A stretch of DNA of 64,000 nt from Malonomonas rubra DSM 5091 (GTDB lineage Bacteria > Desulfobacterota > Desulfuromonadia > Desulfuromonadales > Geopsychrobacteraceae), in the NCBI RefSeq assembly GCF_900142125.1, contig NZ_FQZT01000004.1, positions 186,001 through 250,000 of the forward strand, written 5' to 3'. Position 1 is the first letter of the stretch, and each line of letters starts with the position of its first letter. The position numbers were made by a program, and so were the translations under genes. The notes beneath the pieces were generated by a model. That model did no database searches. It was not told where the DNA came from and was given only the letters and a program-made list of their open reading frames with translations. Positions 30,850 to 38,421 of this stretch are shown here, piece by piece.

Positions 30850-33435
30850 TCAATTAGTGCTGCTGAAAAGTTTTGATCTCAGCATGTAGGCCTCCCGGCG
30901 CATCGGGTTGGCGCGCACCAGATCTGTCAGCAGCTGGTAAGACGCGTCCTGATCGATTGGGTAGATCTCGTAAGCTATCGACAGTAGCGGGAAATAAGCG
31001 GCGGAAAAATCCCTGCTTTCGCGCACGACATTAAGCAAAGGTTTCCGCGCCGATTCATATAGTTTCCTGACATCTGTTGTCTGTTCGATCTCCATCCCTG
31101 CCCGCAAAAAATTGTTTCTTGCCACCCAGTAGGCACTCAGCCTTTCCGGTGCCAGGTAATCTTCTTCCGTGACGTATTCAGCCACGATCTCTTCGGGATC
31201 AGCGGGTGAGAGTTTTTCGACCAGCGCGACAAGACGATCCTGCACTGGTTTTTGCTCCGAGTAGACAAAAGCCGGTGCCCGGAACAGCACCAGGGGGTGA
31301 TCGTCAGTATTCAGTGGGCTGTCGGCACAGAAGGTTCTGAGCTGCTCACTGCCGGCGAGGAAGGTACCAAACAGACTGTAGTAACTGTCAAATCGCAATG
31401 GCAAAACTTTTTCTCTGATAGCCGGGTCCTGCATTTTGTCGCGGAACCAGCGCTCCGGGTATCGCAGCTTTTCATTTGCACCGATCAGGCCGATGATCGG
31501 CTGTTGCAGGCTGAAATGTGCCAGGTAAGCCTGACTATTGGGAAAGACTTCCAGGAAGCTGCGCATGATGATTTTCAGGGTGTCGGTGTCGAGTTGGTAG
31601 AGCGGTAGCCATTGGCAGAAAAGCCCTTCCTGATTGAGCCGGTTTTTCACCGCTGCGAAATGCTCGATCGTGTAAAGATAGCCCGCCCCGTCACGAGCCG
31701 GATGGAACAGGTCGGCAACCACGACGTCGTATTTTTTCTCGCTCGCAGAGACATAGCGCCGGGCATCTGCTGCGATGATTTTCAGGTTCTCAGCCTTGCT
31801 GATCTCCTCGTTTGCCTTTTTGAAGTAGGGGATCGCTTCGATCACTTCAGGGATCAGTTCTACCCCGTCGGCCTGTAAATCAGGGTAATTCGCTGCTCCG
31901 GCAAAAGTCATCCCGGTGCCGAGCCCGAGAAACAGCGCTGATTGCGGCTTCTTATGCAGAATCAGCGGGATCTGGGCCTGGCGCAGATCGGAATAGATCG
32001 ATCCGGTACCACCCATCTGGAAACGGTTGTTGACTTTCAGATGTAAACCCTCCTGTTGATCTTTCACGACCGTTACCGAGGCCATCACTCCATCCTGATG
32101 AGAGATGATGCTGTTCCCTTCCGGCATGTCGACTAAACGGTAGTCGAAGGGACTGACCAGAAGCAGCGCGACAGCTGCTATTGCTGTTGCGGTCAAAGGC
32201 AGAAGGTTGCGGAAAAGGCGGGGCAACAGGAGCAGGTAACCGACAGCGATCAGCAGCAGGATAATTTTCAGGCCCAGCAGGGGGAGTAGCAAAACGCCGA
32301 ACAGCGGTGGCGCCAGGGCACCGCCGAGGGTGTTCAGGCAGAGGGCCCGGCCAACACCGCCATCCGCGCAGCGCAGATGCTGTGCCAGGTGGCTGAAGGT
32401 CGCTCCCATGAACAGAGTCGGTAGCAGGAAAACACAGAGGGCGATCAGCAGTTCCGCGGAAATAGCGCTGCCGAATCCATCACCGATAAAACTTTGCAGT
32501 GCTGAAAAAAGCCGAGGTATGAAGCGCAGCAGGTAGATGCTTGTCAGGCAACCCAGAGCTGTACCGGTGAGCAGGAATACCAGGCCTTTGTCCAATTCGA
32601 GCTTATGCTGCCGGCGTTGGTAGAGGGCCGCTCCACAAGCGGTTCAGAACAGGTACGTCAGCAGCATGCCGGCAAAAGAGAAAACTGTATTTTCGAGAAT
32701 CTGGCTAAGCGCTCGAACCATGATCACTTCGAATCCGATCCCCAGCAGGCCGGTTATCAGCAGAACAGTATAAAGGCGTATAGATGATGTTGGCGTTTGC
32801 TCCGAGGTCATATCGATATTGGTTGTGGGTGCCTTCTGTTTTACCCAGAGAACCGCCAGCGCCCCGCAGATATTCAGCAGTGCCAGCAGAAGAGACGTGG
32901 ATGTCATCCCCATGGCTGGCAGCAACCAGAAGGTGACCAAGAAAGTTCCTGCCATAGCTCCCAGGGTATTGACGCTGTACAGACCGGCGACCCGCTCTCC
33001 CTGCTGTAGGCGAGTGAAAAAGCGATCCATTGCCGGCAGGGTCCCGCCCATGGCCGCTGTGGCCGGCAGCAGGAGCAGGAAGGGGTAACCGAACGCGAGG
33101 GACCAGTGCCAGAGAGGAGCAGGAGAAATGCCGATCAAGCTGGAGATAGCGGGGGTGGCCGAGGGCAGGATGAAGACCAGGAGGATTGCCCAAACACCGA
33201 TTGCCAGTTCAAACGCAGCATACCAGCGGGCCGGATTTTTACTGCGACTGACTGGGTGATCGAAGCCCCATGCGCCGAGGGCGATACCGCTGAAAAAGGC
33301 GCTGACCACGGCCAACATGCTGATGATCTCGTGGCCGAGGCCGACCGAGAGCATCCGTGTCCAGAGAATTTCATAGCCGAGGCCGGCGACCCCGGAGAGA
33401 AAAAACAACAGGTAGAGCAAAACCCGGTATGACAT
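30850..33435 (-). CDS. fused multi-TM / spermidine synthase-like protein with one in-frame TGA
   Basis: The reading frame runs from ATG 33435 to 30850 (861 residues) with a single interruption, TGA at 32644-32646 (codon 264). Before it are six or seven membrane segments (GLGYEILWTRMLSVGLG, PATAAMGGTLPAM). After it the same frame continues with more membrane segments. A spermidine-synthase-like Rossmann domain follows: LFLGLGTGMTFAGA, VELIPEV, DVVVADLFHP. The downstream part has only a TTG start with no ribosome-binding site, so it is not a separate gene. The codon is followed by Thr-Ala-Cys, so insertion of selenocysteine would give U-T-A-C, a redox-type motif. Homologues in my memory have Gly here, so a GGA-to-TGA nonsense change or a sequencing error is the alternative. 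Substrate of the family unknown; not necessarily polyamine. Confidence 0.75.
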
Positions 33436-33460
33436 AGTCTGATTCCCTGCAGAAAGAAAA

Positions 33461-33484
33461 ATGAGGGGGCACGTGGCCCCCTCA
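33461..33484. terminator. intrinsic terminator after the PHP-domain gene
   Basis: GAGGGGGC / GCCCCCTC stem (33463-33470 with 33476-33483) with A-runs on the left and right, giving U-tracts on both strands. It separates the PHP gene from the fused membrane gene. Confidence 0.8.
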
Positions 33485-33504
33485 AAAATTGCAAATAAAA
33501 CCGC

Positions 33505-35226
33505 TTATTTTTTGTGGTGTTTGTGGTGCTTGTGCTTTCGGTCTTTGTCGACAACGTCGATGAAGATCGGGTTGCTGTAGAACCAAAGGTCAGCATAGGC
33601 CTCAGCAACTTCGTCGAGCTTGCTGTTGGTGGCAATGGTGGTGCCTTCGATCAGCTTGGCTTCCAGTTCCTCAGCGTCCATGGTGGCGTAGAGTGCATCG
33701 CTCGCTTCGTAGTCAGCCAGGGGGTTGCCAGCTTCATCGGTTTCAAACGGAACACCAGCAGGCATGTTGGTGCCACGCAGGCGGACGAACATCGGCTGGT
33801 CGGCTTTCAGCTTGGTGACGAAGGTCATGTAACCATCTTTGTCGATGCCACCGCGGCGCTCGAAGGTGGCGATGACTTTTGCATCGGTTTGATAATCGGT
33901 GGCGACAACGTCCTCTGCGTTGCTCATCGGCACGTTACCGGTAACGGTCGCAGCGATCAGGTCGATGTGGTCGAGTACCGGCTTGTTGAGTGGTTGCGAA
34001 ATGCCGATCTGAGCCAGGGACGGATTTTCGAAATCGAATGGGCAGTTGTTGGCTTCCGCCGGATCATGAACTTTAATCTTGATCTTGATCAGGTCACCCT
34101 TTTTAACGACCAGAGTTTCGCCCATCATTGCCTTGTTGTGCTTGCTTTGCGCGGTGAACTCCAATTCGTCGATCAGGTCACCTTGTACGTTCCAGGAGTT
34201 ACCGGAGCGGTTGCCGTCGAATACGGCCTGAATTTTATCTTCAGCATCGGTATCGATGTAAGTGTAGTTCTTCTGGTACTCGCCCGGCCAGAAGTCGGAA
34301 CCGCCGGTCGACCAGTGGTTGTGGTAGTCGGAGCTGGCGAAGTTGTAGAATTTGCGACCTTCAGCCAGCAGGCCGTCCCAGAGACCGCCGACCTGGGAAA
34401 CGAAGAAACCGGTACCGCCGTAAGTGCCGCCACCGAGGGAGCCACGGCTGAAGCCACGATCGCCGGAAGTCTGGTGCCCCGGAGCTCCTTCGAAACCGAT
34501 GGCGACGTCAGGGCCGGCGTCCATCCAGTTGCGGAAGTCTTCGATCAGGTAAGACCATGCGCGCTCGACGTGAGCTGGAACCACCCAGGCATCACCGAGA
34601 CCTTGGTCTTTCATTGCTTGCATCCACTTGACGCCGAGGATTGCATCCTCTTTGTCGTCGTTGGTTTTGCTCAGAACGTCGCCCAAAAGCCCGATTTCGC
34701 CATCACGGCTGGTGTCGTCATCGCTGCGGTCGAAGCGATATTCGAATTCGCTGATGGCGGTGGCAGTGCCGTCATACTGGTGGATCGCAGTGGAGCAGTG
34801 CTCGTGGCCCGGAACATTCTGCTCAAGACCGCTGATAACGGTCTTGTCCGGGTAGTTTTCGCGGGTCATCTTGATGTCCGGGTAGACAAAGTCGCGAAGG
34901 CTTTGCCAGCGCCACATTTCCTGGTGACCGCCGCTGTACTCGGCATCGCCGAGGATCGGATTGATCGGATAAACAGATGTATCATCCCAGTAGTTGCCAT
35001 TGCCGTCACGGTTACGCTCGCCGCCGTGCTCGGAGTTGGCCCACCAGTCGAGGCCGTAGTTGGCATTTTCAGCCATGACCTGCATGAACGGGTAGCTGCC
35101 ATCGGTGTAAAGGCTGTGCTGGTGGAAGTCACCGGCCTGATACTCGCCAGCCGTTGCGCTGGCTGCTCCCATGGCGATGAACATCGATGCCGCCACGGCA
35201 ATCTTCTTTATTGCTGCTTTCTTCAC
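33505..35226 (-). CDS. periplasmic PHP-type metal-dependent hydrolase (DUF3604-like) with His/Lys tail
   Basis: 573 residues from a GTG with GGAGG 5 bases upstream. A signal peptide ends ASATAGEY. The PHP-type metal site is visible as DFHQHSLYTDG near residue 33, SEHGG near 65, GHEHCS near 134, PAHVERAW near 218 and SSDYHNHW near 305. PHP enzymes hydrolyse phosphoesters, and DUF3604 members are uncharacterised relatives. The last 12 residues (DRKHKHHKHHKK) are almost all His and Lys. Such a tail could bind metal or polyanions. It stands alone, bounded by a long upstream spacer and a terminator. Confidence 0.78.
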   Translation of the reverse strand: MKKAAIKKIAVAASMFIAMGAASATAGEYQAGDFHQHSLYTDGSYPFMQVMAENANYGLDWWANSEHGGERNRDGNGNYWDDTSVYPINPILGDAEYSGGHQEMWRWQSLRDFVYPDIKMTRENYPDKTVISGLEQNVPGHEHCSTAIHQYDGTATAISEFEYRFDRSDDDTSRDGEIGLLGDVLSKTNDDKEDAILGVKWMQAMKDQGLGDAWVVPAHVERAWSYLIEDFRNWMDAGPDVAIGFEGAPGHQTSGDRGFSRGSLGGGTYGGTGFFVSQVGGLWDGLLAEGRKFYNFASSDYHNHWSTGGSDFWPGEYQKNYTYIDTDAEDKIQAVFDGNRSGNSWNVQGDLIDELEFTAQSKHNKAMMGETLVVKKGDLIKIKIKVHDPAEANNCPFDFENPSLAQIGISQPLNKPVLDHIDLIAATVTGNVPMSNAEDVVATDYQTDAKVIATFERRGGIDKDGYMTFVTKLKADQPMFVRLRGTNMPAGVPFETDEAGNPLADYEASDALYATMDAEELEAKLIEGTTIATNSKLDEVAEAYADLWFYSNPIFIDVVDKDRKHKHHKHHKK

Positions 35227-35588
35227 TTCATCCTCCGTTAGTCATTTAAAATTTGTGGGTTGGCTGCTGCTGTTTGCTCTGCTTCTTTGCAAAGTCCGGA
35301 CTCTTCCCTTGCGGGATGCTATAGCGTGTTGAAGTATTGAGGAGTTGTGTTAACGAAACTTTGCAGGGAGATTATTTGTGGGTGAGCAGTTGGGCTAAAG
35401 TTTTTCGTGCTAAATAAAGGCTTATAAACAAGAAGAACAGTCTCTGAGGAAAGCTGACATTTCCGGCTTGTTGGTCGTTGTACGATGTTGTCTTTGGAAC
35501 AGTCGGGGCAGTGCTCTTCGGATAGCACATCGGCCCCCGAAAAGCCTTTTCGGGGGCCGATGTGATGCAGCTATTGTCAGCCTGCTAA
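35227..35588. other. intergenic region with one strong hairpin
   Basis: No gene-like frame. The right end holds an 18-bp hairpin (separate entry). The remainder should contain the promoter of the PHP gene, but I could not pick one. Confidence 0.4.
35526..35564. repeat. perfect 18-bp inverted repeat
   Basis: Arms 35526-35543 and 35547-35564 match perfectly with loop GCC. It lies 25 bp after the cytochrome gene end and has no U-tract outside the stem. It probably acts as a terminator or 3'-end stabiliser for the cytochrome transcript. Confidence 0.65.
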
Positions 35589-35897
35589 TTATTTTTTCTT
35601 GTAAAATGTCCGTACGTATTTTTCCAGCGCGGCCAATCTTGGGTCGGTCGGTGGCAGCAGTTTGCCTTTGAGGGCGTCGCGAATGCAGAAGTTCATAAAT
35701 TCCTGTAGCATTTCAGGAGAGTATTCTCCGGCCCTATCCAGGCCGCTGCCGTTTTTGTGACAGCTGGCGCAACTTTTTCCACTACTGCCGAGAGTGGTGT
35801 CATGAAAAAGGCGTTTGCCTTCATCGACGCCAGAGCCGATTGCAACGCCGCTGAACAACAGGGGAATGAAGACGCTTGAAATTAGGAATATTCGCAT
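35589..35897 (-). CDS. small monohaem c-type cytochrome
   Basis: 102 residues from ATG 35897, preferred over ATG 35924 because AAAGGTGA precedes it and a signal peptide begins at once (RIFLISSVFIPLLFSGVAIGS). One haem-binding CASCH lies near residue 44, and a later Met may be the sixth ligand (SPEMLQEFM). Periplasmic single-haem cytochrome of the class I type with a basic tail (YKKK). An electron-carrier role is inferred. It precedes the hairpin at 35526-35564. Confidence 0.85.
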   Translation of the reverse strand: MRIFLISSVFIPLLFSGVAIGSGVDEGKRLFHDTTLGSSGKSCASCHKNGSGLDRAGEYSPEMLQEFMNFCIRDALKGKLLPPTDPRLAALEKYVRTFYKKK

Positions 35898-35954
35898 AAA
35901 AATCACCTTTGCTAGGGCATTCATGTCTCTGACAAGAGAGTTACCGTTCCCGTC

Positions 35955-36449
35955 TCAAAATGGTTTTTTGGGGTAGTCGTATCGAACCAACTGGGCACAG
36001 CCTTCCGTGGTCACAGCCCAGAGGTCGCAGGCGAGTTCCAACTCCAATATTCCACAGGTAGGCAGCCATTCCGGGGCATCGTCGGTGAACCACTCTCCCA
36101 GCTCGGAAAAGCCGGGATTGTGGCCGATCAGGATAATGTCGTCGTACCTGTCATCAAGTTGCTGGATCAGTTCGAGCAGGGTTGCCAGTTCGGCATCGTA
36201 AATCTGCTCGCGGAAAACGATATCGCCTGCAGCGTAGCCGATCTGTTTGGCGATCCGCTTGGCCGTCTGCCGGGCGCGTCTGGCCGGGCTGCTGATGATC
36301 AGTTCGGGGGCGCAGCCACGTTCAGCCAGCCGTTTGCCCATCAGTGACGCAGCTTTTTTGCCCCGTTCGTTGAGCGGCCGATCGAAATCGGTGTTTGCAC
36401 TGGAATGCCAGTCCGACTTGGCGTGCCGGATCAAGGTCAGTTTTTTCAT
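35955..36449 (-). CDS. sixA: SixA-type phosphohistidine phosphatase
   Basis: 164 residues, the size of SixA. The RHG motif LIRHAKSDW at the N-terminus carries the catalytic His. ISSPARRARQTAKRI and ILIGHNPGFSELGEW supply the other histidine-phosphatase-fold residues. The family removes phosphate from His on relay proteins such as ArcB or the PTS protein NPr. It overlaps the end of the ppx gene as ATGA, so it is cotranscribed and probably coupled. In Desulfuromonadales and other bacteria SixA is often beside Ppx and CHAD genes. Confidence 0.9.
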   Translation of the reverse strand: MKKLTLIRHAKSDWHSSANTDFDRPLNERGKKAASLMGKRLAERGCAPELIISSPARRARQTAKRIAKQIGYAAGDIVFREQIYDAELATLLELIQQLDDRYDDIILIGHNPGFSELGEWFTDDAPEWLPTCGILELELACDLWAVTTEGCAQLVRYDYPKKPF

Positions 36450-38020
36450 TGCACGGTCACCGTTTTCACCTTTATCCGGTAACCGAAAACATCGCTGAAT
36501 AGATCTCCTTTGGTTTCAGCGCCATAAGCCTCAACTGAAAGATCGCTGTTGCCGCTTAATGTGAGGGATAGGCTGGTCTTGTCGAGTTGGCAGTCAAGGT
36601 CAGAAATTTGTCGGTTGCGGCGCCGGTCAAGGCCGTCGGCCAGTCGCAGGACAGCCCCGAGCTGTCGCACCAACAGCCGATCCTCTTCGGACAGAACGCA
36701 GAAATTGCTATGGCTTTTTTTCGGTTTTGCTTTGCGGTGATAGCGGGCCAGGTTGGCGATGATCTCACGCTCGCGCGGAGTGAAGCCGAACAGGTTGGCG
36801 TGGCGAATCAGGTGGTAGCTGTGTTTGTGGTGTTGGTGGTAGCTGATGAAATAGCCGATGTCGTGCAGCAGGGCAGCGGCTTCAAGCAGCTCGCGCTCTC
36901 TTTTGCCCAGACCGGACAGCGGGGCGATGGTGTCGAAGATCTGGCATGCGAGTCGACAGACCTGCTCTGAATGCTGCTCATCGAAGCGGCAGGAACGGGC
37001 GAAGTCAATCACGGATTTGCGCCAGTCGCGTGGCTGTCTGGTGACCGGCAGCAGCCCCCGTTTTTGCAGGCTCTGCAGAATCAAACCCTCTCGGATGCCT
37101 TTGGCGTTGATCCGCAGCAGGTTGGTTTTGCTCCGTCGCATCAGTTCATCGGTCAGGACCATGCCGGCGATGATGATATCGGCCCGTTCGGGGCTGAGGC
37201 CGGTAATGCTCTGCCGCTCCTTCTGGTTTTTTCGCGTCAGCATCGCCAGCAGGTGGACGACCTCGGAGTGCAGCACTTCGTAACGATGCACCGATTCGTA
37301 ATCTTCGCCACGCATCGCCATGACCATCGAACCGATGTTGGTCATGGTGCCGCCGGAGCCCACCAGACAGCTGACCGGCAGGCCGTCACCGATGCCAGCC
37401 TGTTTCAGCGATTTGCGGATATATTTGCGTAACTGTTTAAGCTCCTCTTCACTCGGCGGGTTGCTGTGGATGAATTTTTCCGTCAGAAAAACAGCACCCA
37501 GCTCCAAGGATGTAACAGTTTCAGTGTGGCGCCCCGAGGCGATGACGATCTCGACGCTGCCGCCGCCGATGTCGGCCACGGCAAAGCGCTGCTTTTCCAT
37601 GGCGAAGTTGTGGTGCACGCTCAGGGTCGCCAGATCCGCTTCGACATCACCGTCGATCACTTTGATTTCGAGCCCGGTTGCATCTTTTACTGCACGGATA
37701 AACTGGTCGCGGTTGTTCGCTTTGCGCACTGCGCTGGTAGCGACAACCTCGACCATCTGTGCGCCCAGGCCCGAGATGATTTTGCACATCCGCTGCAGGG
37801 CCTCGATCGCCCTCTGCTGTGCTTCTGGTGAAATAATTCCGCTATTATTCAGACCTTCGCCGAGGCGCACCTGCGCTTTTTCGTCATCCAGAATGCGAAA
37901 ACCTTCCTGTGGGTCGACTTCTACAACGATGCAGCGGAAGGAGTTTGTACCGATGTCGATCGCCGCAAGTCGCGGCGGAGCGGCGATGGTCAATGGAATT
38001 CTGCTGACTGATTCTTTCAT
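36446..38020 (-). CDS. ppx: exopolyphosphatase / pppGpp phosphohydrolase, Ppx/GppA family
   Basis: 524 residues, long-form Ppx. ASKHA phosphatase motifs: AAIDIGTNSFRC near residue 18, VEVVATSAVRKANN near 92, VADIGGGSVEIV near 148 and GSGGTMTNIGSM near 220. A C-terminal HD-type domain follows, with LLHDIGYFISYHQHH near 390. It removes terminal phosphates from polyphosphate, or hydrolyses pppGpp; sequence alone does not decide. Cotranscribed with sixA and divergent from the small Cys/Lys gene and ppk1, so synthesis and breakdown of polyphosphate face each other here. Confidence 0.9.
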   Translation of the reverse strand: MKESVSRIPLTIAAPPRLAAIDIGTNSFRCIVVEVDPQEGFRILDDEKAQVRLGEGLNNSGIISPEAQQRAIEALQRMCKIISGLGAQMVEVVATSAVRKANNRDQFIRAVKDATGLEIKVIDGDVEADLATLSVHHNFAMEKQRFAVADIGGGSVEIVIASGRHTETVTSLELGAVFLTEKFIHSNPPSEEELKQLRKYIRKSLKQAGIGDGLPVSCLVGSGGTMTNIGSMVMAMRGEDYESVHRYEVLHSEVVHLLAMLTRKNQKERQSITGLSPERADIIIAGMVLTDELMRRSKTNLLRINAKGIREGLILQSLQKRGLLPVTRQPRDWRKSVIDFARSCRFDEQHSEQVCRLACQIFDTIAPLSGLGKRERELLEAAALLHDIGYFISYHQHHKHSYHLIRHANLFGFTPREREIIANLARYHRKAKPKKSHSNFCVLSEEDRLLVRQLGAVLRLADGLDRRRNRQISDLDCQLDKTSLSLTLSGNSDLSVEAYGAETKGDLFSDVFGYRIKVKTVTVQ

Positions 38021-38042
38021 CTACTCGTCCTGCGATCCGGCC

Positions 38043-38071
38043 TTGTTAAATGCGACCAGCTTGGTTAGTAT
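38043..38071 (+). promoter_or_regulatory. candidate promoter for the Cys/Lys protein
   Basis: TTGTTA and TAGTAT with 17-bp spacing. An alternative -10 TATAAC lies at 38082-38087, but its best -35 is only 15 bp away. Confidence 0.4.
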
Positions 38072-38130
38072 TTATTTCTGGTATAACAAAGTATATACGA
38101 TTTTGGGCAACTTTTTTTGGAGGTGCAGCG

Positions 38131-38304
38131 ATGGGCTGTCTCAAAGGTAAATCCGAGGTCAAACAGAAAAAAGCGAAATTCGAGTGCGAAAAATGTGGTG
38201 CCATGGTCGAGAAAAAAGGTCATGTCTGCAAGCCGGTCAACGTTGAAAAGTGCAAAAAGAATTCGCATGCGGATAAGTGTAAATGCAGCAAGAAGAAAAA
38301 ATAG
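38131..38304 (+). CDS. 57-residue Cys/Lys-rich putative zinc-ribbon protein
   Basis: ATG 38131 follows a strong GGAGGTG. A longer reading from 38050 lacks one. Of 57 residues about 18 are Lys and seven are Cys. ECEKCGAMVEKKGHVC is a short zinc-ribbon-like knuckle, and CKKNSHADKCKC adds more ligands before the tail KKKK. No signal peptide. No family recognised. It lies between ppx (divergent) and ppk1 (118 bp downstream, same strand), so a role with polyphosphate is suggested by place and charge, not shown. Confidence 0.7.
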   Translation: MGCLKGKSEVKQKKAKFECEKCGAMVEKKGHVCKPVNVEKCKKNSHADKCKCSKKKK

Positions 38305-38421
38305 TTATTTTTTTGTGAGCTAATCTTGACTGCACGAGTTGGATAACGCTCATCCTTTGCTCATATTTGTCAATTAATATTCCTCAGTTATGCTTTAGTT
38401 CTGACGTTGAGGAGTAGGCGA

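Noticed and set aside
30850-32595. Downstream half of the fused membrane/synthase gene as an independent gene starting at TTG
   Set aside because: No ribosome-binding site, starts in the middle of a conserved membrane region, and the same frame continues upstream to the TGA.
32624-32643. Hairpin right after the TGA as a confirmed SECIS element
   Set aside because: The loop is only about 8 bases from the TGA, closer than known bacterial SECIS loops, so it is mentioned only as a possibility.
33514-35241. 575-residue open frame on + opposite the PHP-domain gene
   Set aside because: Mirror frame caused by codon bias; no start signals or recognisable domain, while the minus strand has a signal peptide and PHP motifs.
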